A stretch of 64,000 bases of DNA from Turritopsis dohrnii (Eukaryota > Cnidaria > Hydrozoa > Anthoathecata > Oceaniidae), in assembly GCA_027922465.2 (NCBI GenBank), contig BQMF02000436.1:124001-188000 (forward strand). Reading direction: 5' to 3'. The notes beneath the pieces were generated by a model that saw nothing but the letters and a program-made list of their open reading frames with translations, was not told the DNA's origin and did no database searches. Below, piece by piece: positions 36,101 through 51,100 of this stretch. Within the stretch, counting starts at the first letter, position 1. Each line of letters begins with the position of its first letter. The translations under genes and the position numbers were made by a program.

Positions 36101-39100
36101 ATCACTGGTTAAAACCACAACAGACACAACAAGACTTTTGATATTATTGATTCAAAAATTAAAATTAACACTCGTATTTGGCCTGCTACTTATAATCAAT
36201 GGGTGTGTTACCACTTGGTAGAATTTTTTGATAGCGTTTGTACATTGTTTCAATATTTACCTTGATTTCAAAGCCTTTTCTTCTTCAGTAAATTGGCTAT
36301 CTTTCATTTCTTCAATTGGTGTGATGGGGCATTCTTTGGCCATGGCTGATTTTTGACGACCAACCTTCCCTTTACCTCTCCTAAAATACAAGTACATCAA
36401 GATACAAGAATATCAAGTAGAAAGAAAGAATTGAAAAAAAACTTTGCTTGATGCTTGATAACTAGCAAAGATCTTGGTGTTTTATGAAATTTTATGAAAA
36501 AAAAATCTATACTGTGATATCAACCTAATGATAAAGGATCATGTTTTCGTGCCATTGGTCTTAATCAATCAGCAAAAAAATTAGTTATATTTTCAAATGT
36601 TATTTTACTAACAGAAACCAAGTCATACTTTTCGGAGTCTTCAAAACTTCCCGATCGATCAGACAGCAAACTAGTGTCTGGTCGATTCAATGCATCATTA
36701 TTGCCAGCATTAAGCTTGTTGCTATTTATTTCTCGTACACTAGCTATCTTCTCAGTGCTTTTTTTCTCTTTGACTTTCATGGAAGCTTGAATACTTTTTC
36801 TGCCTTTCTTGTTTCTAAATAAGCAAAGAGGTTGAACACTTAGTTTGTGTTTCAATCAAAACATACAAAAAATTGAGTTAGGATTTCAGATTTCTCTATA
36901 AAATATCATTTTTCCCTGGATAATCCTTTTCGGATTTAAAATAATTTTAAAAATAAGCCCCTCTATAAGAAACCCCATAACAAAAACTGCTATGACAATT
37001 TTTAACAAACGGTACAGTAATGGTGACTGAGCAGTGGTTCTGGATACAAAATTTATCAGGTGAATGTTAAGCCAACAGTCTCTAAACTCATTAAAAAACC
37101 TTAGTTTAAACCTTTTAACATCTTACTACTATCAAGCTTTACCTCTCATCATCCAGTCGTTTTTCTTCTTCTTCTTTTTCCCTCATTTCTCTCTCCATTT
37201 GTTCTTTTAATTCTTTTTTCTTGGAAATGCGCTCTCGCTTCGCTGCCAATCTTTTCTGGTCAATCAATTTACGTTTATCATCTGGTAATGAATCGTATTC
37301 ATCTTCACTCATCTCTTCGTAATATAGCCATTCTGTTTGTTCAGCTAACACTTTAAGTCTCTCTAGAGAAGTTCATCATGTACATCAAAAGCCTTAACAC
37401 GTTTAATAATGATGCATCTAGTATTGAAATAGTTGATTTCTCCAGACAAAACTCCCTTTATTAAAATTATTACATTTTTTTGCAATTTCAGTATTCAAAA
37501 ACTCAACCTTCAACATCCTTATCAATTAAAAGGGTGAGAATGGGAAGAATCATTGTCTCAATAATGCAAACAATGCTAATACAATTGTTACTTCAATGTT
37601 TTCGGGCAAAAGAGACATAAGAATAAACCCATAGCTTTTACCCATAGTAAGACTCTATAAACAGCTAAAAGGATTTCTTCCTCAACACTGTCCCCTTACA
37701 TTTATTAATAACACACCTTCTTCCATAACTTTTGTTGCATTCAATTCAATTAGGGCTTCAAATTCAAATTTTAACGTCACAGCGTATATGTACTTTCGAT
37801 TGTTGATAGCACGCAATAATATTGTTGCTGCAGTCACCAAAGACGATGTAAACATTGTTTCCAACCCATCAATCACAACACCTTGGTGACAATCAGAAAC
37901 CTGTAGAAAATATAACTAACAATAATAAAGATTATTCCATAGACAAAAGAAGCAAAAAGGAAAGCAAAATTGATATTAGTATGGATGTTCAAGCTTTTAA
38001 ATTTGATCATTCGTCATGTCCACATGAAAAGTTTGCAAATCAACATCACCATGGGAAATATAGATTGGATGAAATAATGAGTAAATCAAAATAAATTTCT
38101 TGTTTACTTGTAATCTTTCAGCCAGAAGTTCAACTAACAAATCATCTGGTAGAACACAATTGTAAAACTCTTCATCAGGGTTGGTAGGGATGATGTCAAG
38201 CTTCTTCGATATAAATGTTGTTGACAGTGCAGCTGGCGGTGATACGGCATTTGCTTGAGCAGATTTCTTCAATGGCATCATAGATGGTTTACGTGGCTGC
38301 CCAGAAAGTTTGGAAGTTGGCATGGTGACAGGTGGCCCTTCTGCTTCCACTTTGCCTTGTGTTTCTGTATTTGCTTTAGCTAAACGTGCAGCTGCATTGC
38401 ATAGTTCTCTTGCTCTGATTGCTGTTAAAGAAGGCATAAACAACTGTTGGACAAACTGAATTTAATTCAATTAAACCCTCAAAATGGAGGAGATAAGTTT
38501 GAACATATAAATTTCATTTGAGCAATTTAACAAAAACATAATGACAATGTCATTTGATAGCTGATGAAAAACAAGGTAAGCATTGTCAATAAAATTCTCC
38601 AGCCCGGCAAAATTTTTGTTAAGTATTTCTCTTATGTTTTTTAAAGGATAACTCATTTCATCAAAACAGATAGAACATGAAAAGTTATGATAACCAACCT
38701 GCCGATGATTTACCATTAGACAACGCTTCCAAAACAACATCATCAATTGATACAATGGCACAATTGTATTTTGTTGCCAAGTCTATCGCAGTGGCAGTCT
38801 TACCAGATAGTGGAGCACCATGAACAATAATGCAAATACCACGGCGATTTCTTGCTGCTCTACCTTCCACACTCAAATCGATACCAAGGTAAGCAGCTAT
38901 TGCTGCAGATACAGGGGTTATTTCCAAATCACCTACAGTTATTTCTGAAATGAAAATAACATCATAACTAATAAACCTACATTCAATTATGATAAATTAA
39001 AATAAATTATAAAAAAAAAATGATAGATTTAAATAAAAAAACATGAGGTATTGTGTGTTCTGTGAACTATCATGGTTGTGGAACCTCAGTGATTCATGAA

Positions 39101-42100
39101 AGAAGGTAACAAAAATATATCACAACCAAGAAACCTTACCCTTGGGAGTTTCATCATTTTCAGATATATGACAGTCAACATTCGTAGAAGGCTCTAACCC
39201 AGACAAACCAGATTCAGTAAATGGAGTTGCCAAATCATTATTCAACGTCTTGGCGTATATTGGGATACTCATCTTCCCGTTGACCTCATTAGATCTGTTG
39301 GATTCTTCATGGTGATCCAGGAGTTGCTTGGGCAACATGTCCCCTGGTTTGCGAGGAGGTAACAGTATTGTACTAAATTCATCATATCCTTTTAATGTAC
39401 GCAATACCTGAATTCCAAGAGAGAGAAGGGAAATGAAAGAAAGTGAGCGATTAATCGCAGATATTTCATAAGTGAAGTCCATAAACCACAAACAGCTTGT
39501 CCTTCGTAATTTATGTTTGAGAAATTCAAATTCTTTCAAAAAAATTCAACTGAAACAACAGTATAAGAAAGGGAAATTTCTTTTATTATGAAAGACAAAA
39601 CATGAATAATGATAATGATAACAAAAAAACAAATCTCAAATCTTTTCGATAAACTAAAGATTTCAAGTACCTGCTCCTCCTCAAGGTATTGCTTATCGAA
39701 TTCCAATGAGTAAAACTCTATTGGCATTGAACCAGGATTTGTAACCTTGACAACAACTTCATCTTTTCCAGAGTGAGGTAAGATTGGGCCAAATGTAAAC
39801 AAAGATTTTTCAAATTCTATGTGAGGTTCTTTTCCCCAGCCTCTACAGCTGATAAAGTGCTTTGAACTGCTTTGAGACACTTTGATATACAACTTCTCTT
39901 GGTATGTTGCCTAAACAAATATTTCAGTGGCAGTCCATACATGAAGGCATTGGGAATACATTCGATAATTGAAAATGTGTAAAAATGTTTAAAGTATCCC
40001 ACCTCTTCAGTAGGCATGAATTTCACTTGCACATTGATTTTCTGTCCAGGAGCCAAAGAGCAACTTGGTGGCATGATTTCAAATATCTTTGGTTTGGAAA
40101 CACGATTTTTGATTTTCTTACGTAAATGCATAGGCAAAAATTTATCAATCTAAAAAGGTTGTTGTCCTATTACAATGCTATCCTGCGACAGGTGGTTCTA
40201 TTATATAATTGCTACACTAACAACAAGACAGCAAAAAAATTGAGTTATCATGACCAGTAAACTCATTTGTACTTGACTTCAATTGTTTTTTTTATTTTTT
40301 TTTTTATTTTGTTATTAGTATTTTGAAATGAATGACATTGTTTGAACAACAAAAAAACTAAAGCAAGTGAGAAAAACTTCAACAGGCACACAATAACAAT
40401 TGAGCATGGTGGCATACCTCATTCTTTTCTTCTGGAATTTCAGTATCCCATTCACATCTATAAAAGATTTTCTTACAGCACTTGACTCAAAATATAGTTT
40501 TGTAATGAAAAATAACTGATGAATGAACTAAAAATTCACAGCTGAAAGAAGAAAATTATAGCTCCAAAATTGATAACATAGTACGGATCAAACCTGACTT
40601 GTGTCGTATTTTGAACTTGAATTGTTTTTACTTTGCATTGACCACAAAGCACTTCACCAAATTCAATCATGTCATCTGATAATGAAATGTCAGGCATTGT
40701 AACATTACTTCGTAACAAAATGCTAACAACAGGTCCATTTAATATCTGCAAAAAAACAATCAAATCAACTTCACAATGTAGTAAGTACATGAAAAGTCAA
40801 CATGATGTTCCTAATTACAGCAAGCATGAATTATGAAACAAGGAGTCCATTTGAACAGTCACTTAAGAAGTTATATCTACCTTAATAGGTAATAATGTTT
40901 CAACTGGACCAAGTGACAAGTTAACTGAACTTGGATTGAAGGAAACTTCAAAGTCGATAGACTCTGTGGCGGGAAAACCTCTCACACGATCAAGATCAAC
41001 ATAGAAGCCTGTTCCAGCAATACTTTGATGGTCTACGTAAAATGAAACAGGAAAGTAACCAGAATTGCTGAGGTTGCAAATCTCTGTTTTGCAAGTTCCA
41101 ATGATTACATGTCCAAAGTCAAGGACATAACTTGTGAGCGAAAGTCTAAAAGAACAACAAAAAAGTTGATAGCAATCAATTCGATCTAGTTAATCTTACT
41201 CCCTAACTGATAGAAAATGTTACAAGAAAATTATTATCCAACTTCAGTCTAATATAAAATCTACAATATTATCCAGTCTATTATAAAAAAGTTATGCATG
41301 TTGGAGCAAATTCACATTTTTTCTGTTTTTTAATGTTGCTTAATTTATTGCACAATATTGCTAATTGAAAAAATATATATTTCCAGCCTTGAAAACCTTT
41401 GTGTATGTTTAAGTATCTCAGTGCAAAGTCTAGGACATAGTTCTGCAACTTAGTGTAACAAGCCAGTGTAACAATTTTAAGAAATGTGCTGTGCTAGTGC
41501 TGCATCATTTTAAAATTTCATGTTGCTAATTTATCTAAGATTCTGTTAGTACTGTGGCTTAACTTTTTGAGAAAATAGTGTTGCTTATAAACAAGTTGCT
41601 TATAAAAAAACGTGTATTATAATGAGATAGATATACAAAATCACAGAAAGATGAATTGTAAAATGGGATCTGGTCAATGTCAGATACCTCAACTTAGATT
41701 TCTTGGTTGTATGTGTAGCCATTCTGCTGCGCTCTTGAAGGGCAAAATATTTAACTTCAAGCCTCTCAAATTCATCATGAATGTCCCTTTCAAGAAGTTC
41801 TCCCTGAAAAGGAAAGGAAATAAAAAACGCAACTTTATAAGGTGTCACATCATAAGTCTTTTTGGGAAGAGGGGCCATAAAGATGAGGCAGGGAATCTTA
41901 TGTCACAAAATTAAAGATCTGATGAAAACAAAAGGAAGTGTAGAATAAGACGAATATTTATATTACCTGGTTAGAAGGGTCACCATTGCCAGCTCCTTCG
42001 GATAAATTTCTTTTTGCTTCTTCATAAAATTTCTCATACTGTGGTGAATCGTCTTCTTTGGGCAAATTTAATGTCAAACGGGGAAATACTCCCACTCCAT

Positions 42101-45100
42101 ATACTCTCAAGGCTTCTGGTTCGAAATGAGCCACACGTATCTAAAATAAAAATTGAAAGCTTAAATTGCATGGTCCTGTTCTATAAATCAGATGACAAAA
42201 GGCAATAAACAACTTTTAATTCATTGTGGCAATCATTATTCATTTACAAAAATGTCTCATTTCTTTTGAGATGTATTCAAGGCATAATAAATAATACCCT
42301 GAATTAAAAGTTTGGCTAATCAAACTGTTTAAAGACAAATCTTGTGTAAAGAATAAAATACCTGAAAAGTTTTATCAAAAGGCTCTGGCACACCAGCCAT
42401 AAACTTGATTGACAATATAACCTTTTCACCTGCAGTAACCACTCCTTTGTCTGGATGAACTGTTACAACGCCTGGGTTCAATGTCTTACCAATGTTGACA
42501 TTTAAAGCAATAAAATCAAAGCTTACTTTACCAGTGTTGATGAGTTCAATATCAACAGAATCAGCTTGATCATACAACTGAATACAAAAGGAAACCATTT
42601 CAATAAAGTCATCAATCATGAAGCTAGATATTAATATATTTTTGGCAGCAGTTAAGATATCATAAAGAAAATTTTGTTACACAAGTAACCACGTTTTCTT
42701 TGGAAACCATGATGGAAATACAGAAATGAACTATACCTGTCTGCCCAGGTCAATTTCTTTTTGTGAAAATGAATATTTAATCAATGATGCTTGACCAGTC
42801 AACTGAATCTTGTAATCTGGTCCACCACGAACACTACATACTGCTGTGGCATCTGCCATTATATGAGAATGTCCATAAAACGTAAATTGAAACTGCTGGC
42901 TTTCAGATGCTTTTAAACATCCATACAGAGGCAAGATATCAAAGACCTTAATTGAAAATAAACGAACATCAAGACAAAAATTTAAGCATAACTAATGAAT
43001 GATTCATGAGAGTAAAATAAATTACTTCTTCAATGCCAACATTCAATGGTGGCTGCTTCAGCAGACTCCAAGTAACAGCCGAACTTTTTTCCTTTTCAGT
43101 AGTGATATGAGTGACTGATGGTGGTGCAGATGAAGGCCTTTTACTTAGAAGCAGTGCAGATGAAACAGGTGATGTTTTCGGTCGATCACCCAATGCACTT
43201 GGTAAATAAGAACAGTCAATATCTCCATTAAAACTGTGATTTGCCAGAAACTTCTCCTCATCACTGCTGTCAGAGAGCTCTTTACCCAAACCTAAGATGT
43301 TTTCATAATAGTATGAGTAAGAAAAGACGTTACTATAGAAAAAATAAGTTAAAAAAATGTACCTTCATCTTCATCCTTTCCTTCAAAACAAATATCATGT
43401 TGAATGAAACTCCATGTGTAATATACATCAATTGGACTATGGTTAGTCACCTTAATTGTCTGTACATGTTCTGTATCATTTAGGACTGAAGAAAAATTAA
43501 CCTGCAAAATAACATAAGAAATTATTAAAAGTAGAATTATATAGACCTTTTATTTGATTTCATTTTCCTGGAAGCCATGTTTTCAGTCCTTTAAGTCATG
43601 ATTAGTTCAGAGAGAGAAGAATTAGACTATCTGAAAGGTCTTTCTATTAAGTAAGAGTAGGGTTCACAGTGATAGTACAACCTCCATTTTTTCAAATGCC
43701 AGATTTGGATAGAGTACGCTACCCTCCAATGGCAATACATCAGTGCTGGGGTGATCTTTGTAAACAATATCCAACATTGACTCTATCACTTGACTGTAAT
43801 TATCGCTCACAAAATTTGGATCAAACTGGAGTAGCAAGGTCGCCTCCTTTTCAATATGAAATTCCAACTCATCTGTTCCTTGCAATGATCCATCATTGGT
43901 CTCATACAGCAGTTGAAAAGGGTAAGCCACTTTGAAAACTGTTAGTAGTGGTAATAACGAAGCATTCTTTAATGACAGCTCTTTTGTTTCTTTAGATAGA
44001 TTAGTGTCAGGTTGCTGTAAAAAGGTATGAATATTTTGATTATCCCATGTAAAATTAGGGGCGTAAACCGGTAGCAGTAAGAAAATTTAAAGAAAATGGA
44101 AGCAACCCTGACGTGTGAAGAAAAAAGCATATGCAACCAGCATAAAATATATATAAATAACAGAAATGATGTAAGTTGAAAAAAAAGAAACGCAAACGAA
44201 AATTTTATGGGTTTTAATTTCAAAATAATGACAAAAAACAAAATTACGAATGACGCATGAAAATTATACTCATGTTCTAGAACTTGATAAACTTATCAAA
44301 AAAATGTATGGCAATGTTTCCCTTTGACCAACCGTTATCGAAATATTGTTTATTGAAGACTTTGATGACGTCACAGCCCCTTCCTCCAAAAATTTAGACC
44401 CAAATTTGTTCATCAATTTATTATATTTTCACAAGAAGGGACAATACCATCCTTTCTCAAGGGTCTGTAAGATTTTCTTAAAGATTTTCATCAGCACATT
44501 TTTCAAAGATGATTTTCAAACTTACCTTAATAATAGTAAAACTCAACTTTTTCTCAGAAAATTCCAGTAATGGCTGAATGAAATTTGCCAAAATATCAAC
44601 TGTCATTATTTTTTCTTTGCCACTACTATTACCAATGATGGATTGACAAACCATTCGTTCTTTTACATCTCTTGGACTGAGAGTACAAAAAGAAATAAAA
44701 CACATACACATTATAGCAATAGAACATTGAATATCAGATGTCGTTTCACTAGTGACTTGTCTCTTTTTCGTAGCTCAAATGCATTCAAAAGCAATCTTCA
44801 TAAGGGAATTAAACAGTTATTATTATTCCATAACTCAAAGACAAAATTAGTAATTGTATCATTACTAAAATCTCAATAGTGGAGGTTTACCTGGTCAGAA
44901 ATCCCTCCAAAATAACATCTTGATATCTACCAGGTGCAAGTGACAGTCGATCTGGGATCAGCCTAAAAACAGGCTTCGGTGGCTCTGCAGGTGGGGGCAT
45001 ATTCTGGTAAAGAAGGTTTGTGACAATGCCAATAAAACAATTATGCCAATGAAAACTTTCAATAAAGTAAAAACATATAGCACTAGACAGTTCTAAAATC

Positions 45101-48100
45101 CTAAAAACAAATCCATTGTTCTCGGTGTTATCAGTGATGATTTTGTCACTATTATGAGACAATTAACTGGCTTGCAAACAAAACTTGTGATTTATTTTAC
45201 CTTGTATTTCATATCTTCTGCATTGTACTGCTTCCTTCTATGTAACTTCGCATGTGAAAAGCCTTCAGTTAACCAATATATTTGTTGTGGCCTTCTTCCC
45301 TTGTTGTGAAACCGAAATTTTCTTTGTATTGTTCTACTACTAAATTGTGGGCCAAGGTCAAAGACAGGACCAAATGACGGCTCAACAGTAATTGTTGTAC
45401 CATTTCCAGTTGCTGTTAAATGGATGGTATGAGTTTGACTATCAGCAACGATGACTCTTAACTTGTCCTGGAATCTTAGTAATTTAAATAATTCTTATAT
45501 CAGTATAATGATTCATAGAATAGGTTGCTTCAGAAATACATAAATGGTATAACTTACTTTACATTGTCATTGACTTTTGCAGAGACTTTCAACAGCATAC
45601 TTGTTTCTGGAGGTATTATTGCTGATACTGGTTCAACAGTGAAATAAGATAATGGACGTACCTGGAATGATAGATTATAATTGCAGCCTTAAAAAGTGTT
45701 GAGGTATTGAAAGGTATTGAAAAGTGCTCAGGCATTATAATATTTGATAGAACTCATTGCTTCTTAAGAGAACAGACAAAACAATGCACACATAATTCTT
45801 TTTACCATTTCACAGTATAACTGAGCAGGTATAAGGGCTTCATTTGATAACTTCACCATATGCACTATACTGGTCAAAACTGGCACTGTACCGAAATCAA
45901 TTTGATTTTCAGAAAAGTGGATGACAGGTCCTTCACCAATGGCAGCCACTTGTACTTGCTGAAATAAGAAACAATGTTCCAGTTTTATAAAAGAACATGA
46001 ACCTTTTGATCGTAACGTTTAAACTAATATGTGTTTGTTTAGACAATATGAGTTGACTTACAAGTGTTTCATGACGTGATCCATAAATTGAAAAATAGAC
46101 AAATGTGGTGGTTTCACCAATGGTTTTTAAAGTGATATCAAGAGGAACTTCAAACACACTTCTAGCTTCAATAATTCCCTGAACATTAAACACAGAGAAA
46201 ACTTCATCATGAACATTGTTTACACAGGCTGTTAATACCGACAGGATCATTTAAACACATGCATTCCAAAATAACAGATTACACAATGGCTATCACCATT
46301 TTGGTATCACTTGAACATGAAATTATATCTACTTTTAACTTGTTGAATGACTAAACAACAGCAAGAGTTGCGATTAATTTTAATAGACTTTGTTACTAAG
46401 GACATACCCTTTGTAACCGGCTTGAATATGTAATATGTTGCTGATCCAGCTCACTCTGGAAAAAACAAAAAGTGATGATAATTTTGAAGCAATCCTCAAA
46501 AGAAATCTCTGATAATTTGGGTTCAGTATTCAGTACTTATTTTAGGAGACATTGTATTTATACCAGGACTAATCATATATTTTGAAATAGAAACAATAAA
46601 TTAAAACCTGAGCAATCAATTCATATTTTGCTGGAAAATCAGTGTCATTATGTAGTTCAACAATTCGTTGATATGGATGGTGGATAAAACATCGACCATA
46701 GTCTAGTAATGGTGATCCAATATCAATAGTTGGCACGATACACCTGAATATAAAAGTCAATTATCTGAGATATGATCTGGAACTATTCAAAAACTTGGAT
46801 AAACAAGTAAAAATGAATGCAGTGAGAGAGAGCTTTTTCATCATAACGACACTCCAGGGAATTTTTGCAACAAACCGTAAAAAATGATTATTAACGATAC
46901 AATGTAATGTTTTATGGTTTGTTATTGTTGTTATTTCTACCATAGTAATCTTACTTTGCTGATACAGGTAGGCTCATTAGATCTTTACCAATACCTTCTA
47001 CATCAACCATCAAGGCTACATCATTTTTACCAGACGATAGTGGAGTGTAACATATCTATAACATCATAAAGACAAAAAAACTACTTGCTAAGGTATAAAA
47101 AAAGAGGTGCTTATTGTGAGGTCTGATGGTGTCAAAGATTGAATTTTTAAAATTTCGAAAAATCTTGTAAAATGTGATGGGTATTACATGGGGTTTCAAA
47201 CATTTCAGAAACGGTTGTTGTAGAATTGTAACCATTTATTTAGTAGCTGTTATGAATTTGAACATCAAGACATTATTACAGCTTAAGTGTTTGCAGAGAA
47301 GGTACGAATCAACGTTAATCAAGTAAAGAACGAGATAGAATGAATTTGTAATGATGCTTATAGCTACAAACCTGTATAATGATTTCCGACAATGGAAGGA
47401 GAACTCCTTGTGATGGTGAAATTTCAAACTCGATGGGTCTCTTTTTGATCTGTTGGTAAACATTATTCATATCAATGTGTCCTTTCAGAAAATTCATTGT
47501 GATGTCAGAAGCGACTACACCCTTTCCATCTGTGGGCATGTGCAAGTTGAATGTCATTGGAATCAATGAAGTGTTGACCAGTCTACATGACTGTTCATAA
47601 GAAAACCCTGCATAGAGAAAAACACAGGAGTTATAAAGGAGATAAACATTTTTTCTAACAATTGTTTTTTCCTATAACCATTGGATAACATTGTGTCACC
47701 ATATAAACAGTGATTTATCTTATAATGCATAAAGATAAAACAGAACCGAGATACAACCTATACAACATCAATGCAAAGAAAATAATAAAAAACTAGCTAC
47801 GCCTGGGTCGAAGTTTAGATGTTAACAGATAAATTTACACAATAAATTAAAATGTAACCAATGAAAACAGTCTGAATCATGTTGTTTCATTATCTCTTTA
47901 AAAGGTAATTTCATGCAGTGTTTTCTTACCATATGATACAGTACCAAACTTTAAATACGGCACATTGAAATGAAATGTTGGTCCAACAACACAGCCTCTA
48001 TTGGATGAAAACACGATAAGAATTTTAGAATGAATGCACCCAGTGCTGAATTTCTATTTGCAAATCAAAAATGTAAGTATCAAATGCGTTGGAAGCAATA

Positions 48101-51100
48101 ACTTCAAATTTCAAACTGCATGATAATTTGGTCATAAAGACATTACTAACTGATAATCATTGTTCATCAGTGGTCACATCCTACCATCATTATTACCTGA
48201 CATTAAACTGGAACTGCTCTTTAGACCCTTCCACATTCCAGTAAAAAGATTCACTGAATTGTCCAAGATGTGCAGAACTGAACAATATCTGGAAAACAAG
48301 ATAGAAATTCTGTTAAACTCCAAGTGGTGCTAATTTACATTACATGGCATTGTAAGGGCTAGCAAAAGATGGTCAGCATAAGAAAAGTTTGAAATTTTTC
48401 ATAAAAAGCGGTGTTGATTGTATAACACCTTATTTTTGTTAGTGCCTAACATGAGCATTTTCTGGAACCACAAGTCTTGGTAAAATCAAAGACAATGAGC
48501 TCTTTCAAATCCTAGAGATGCCTTAGATATCCAAGTTGTGTGAAGTGACTAAATGGTACTTAGCCAGGCAACCACATTAACATCATGAGCAACAAAAATC
48601 ATCTCTGTTCAACTGTGTGAATATTACATCAATAATTTCTAAGAACAATTTCTAGGAATGTTTAAGATCTAGGAAGGATCAATACGCAACATGATCAGTA
48701 TGCTTTATTTTTCATGATATTTCGTGTTCACAAATTAGCCAGGCACTTCCTGTTTCACCATTGCAAAATTCAGCTCCTTTCATCCCGATGTGCAAAAATA
48801 TTTTTTTCAGAAAAGTCAATGATTTTTCCCTTCTCACACTTTAAGAGAAAGTCAATTCTTCATAAAATGCAGGGTTCATTTCCATTTTTTCCTTTCTTAT
48901 GATTCTTTTGGAAGTAGTTGGAAGTAATGGGAAGCAATAATGATGTTATCTCCAGATGGAAAATTGGGACACATGGTGAATTAATTTCTTTTAGTCAATG
49001 GTCAATATGTCAAAAATTTGTAAAAATTTTGAGTGGTGTAAAGCATGTTCCTAAAATAGCATTCAAACAAATTCGGGGACAAGTAGAATTAGGCTCAGTG
49101 TAATTAGAGCCACAAAGTTATAAGGATTTATATTATTACAAAGGAGTAAGTCATGAAGGACATTAGTAAAAAAACTTGAGAAGCTTTCTGGAAATACACT
49201 AACTTGAATAGCTTGATATTGCCCTGCTTTGACAATACCATCTGATGGAGAAAAGGCAAACTGGCCACCAAAAACTGTTGATGATGGAACATAGCTGAAA
49301 ATTGCATCAATATCGCCTTTATTTGCAATGACCACCTAAAACAACATTTTATTTCTGTTGATCTCAAAATAAAATAGCTTGATAAGCAACGGGTCAAAAT
49401 TTGTTACAAAAAAGACCTAAAACATTATGTCCACGAAGTCATAACTTATGTTTGATCTTTTGAGATTATAGTATATGGAAAACAAAGCAAATAAAATAAT
49501 CATTAATAAATAATATTTATAATAAATAAATAATTATTAGCCCCCTCAGAAAACCAATGTTTCATTAGTTATCTCCCTCATAAAGGAAAGGCACACGAAA
49601 AAATATTTTAAAGTATTTAAGCAGACCACAAACCTCATACGAATGCTCCGAACCAATAAAAACATTCTCAACATCGAGAGTATCGAAGGAAAATTCAATT
49701 TTGGGTCCAACACCATCACCTCTCATCCTTAAAGGCAATCTTGTTTCCCGACCAGTAAGATCACAATAAGCTGTTTGGGTATATGTCCGCGCTTCATCTG
49801 GTTTGAAGATTATGTTGATATCCACATTGCATCCAGGCCATATTTCTCCTTCCTGTAAAACAACAAGTAAAATTCAGAACATTAATGTTTTGCATAGCAA
49901 CATCAAAACACAACAAAAAATGTAGGAAGATTGAGCATTATAGCTTGACTGAAACTTATAAAATTTGAACACAAACTAAATCTTATTTCCAAGCAAAAAA
50001 TTATATAAACAAAAGAAAAGAAAAGACTTGGTTATGCATTAATCAAAGTAAGATGGCTGAGAAAAATTGTGACATGACAATAAAAAGGGCAACAATTAAG
50101 ATATACTTGGAAAATAATCATCTAATGATAAAAAAGCCTTGCAATAATTTAGATTGAAAGAAAGTTGCTGAGAAAGTAAAGATTCCTTTTATCCAAAACA
50201 AACTTGTCATCACTTGGAAAATCATTGTGTTTAAGGCACTTACAAGAGGCTCTATAATAATATTCTTATCTTCATAGAACATTTTGTCATCCTCTGCTAC
50301 CTAAACAATTTCATATACAACAATAAAACATTATCAAGAACTATACCATTTTCCATTCACTAAACTTTTGTTTATAAGTTTCCGTGCTTATATTTCATTC
50401 TTGACAGTTTTAATCAACCATGCAGTAATGATAAAGGACATACTTTTACTTTGCCTTTAATGGATCTTGAAATCAAGGAGAATTTGTCCCGCATCAATGG
50501 ATCAGAAATGCACTCTTCCAAAAACATATCACTACCAGCTGAGCCTTTGAATTCAAGTTCCCGGTAATACCTGCCAATTAAAGGAAATGGCAATGTTGGA
50601 CAATTTTAAGGCTGAAATACACTATCATTTTTCAATGATCATTGTTCAATGATACATTCCAATGACATTGAAAATTAAAAATTTTGGCGCGAATACATTA
50701 TCATTGAAAATTACAAACATGGACCCTGAGGAAGAAACAGCAGCTGCTGTCGTTGTTTACATTTTATCAAAAAAGAGAGTTGAACAAGAAAACCAAAAAA
50801 AAGAAGTGCATGGGTAAAGGCATGGCTAAATAGACGAAATGAACTTGGCATTTATAATACCCTCATGCATGAATTACATGTGGGGGAAATCGCAGAATAT
50901 ACGAGATTTTTAAGAATGCCACCGAATATTTTTGATGAGCTGCTTCATCTCATAGACATTGATATTACAAAAAAAATATGTAACCCAATCCCTGTTCAAG
51001 TTAAAGCACATTGTCCCAGTTCATCCCTGAATTTTGGGAAGCTATTTACATGCGATTAAAACTTGGTTGACTCCTCCAAATTTCAATAAATTTTTCAGTT

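Noticed and set aside
36500..36562. possible 35-base micro-exon between HYDIN exons 43 and 44
   Set aside because: A segment bounded by AG and GT has a length that would fix the phase, but it contains an in-frame TGA.
43241..43483. 80-codon plus-strand frame
   Set aside because: Antisense of HYDIN exons 27-28 and the intron between them, without family similarity.
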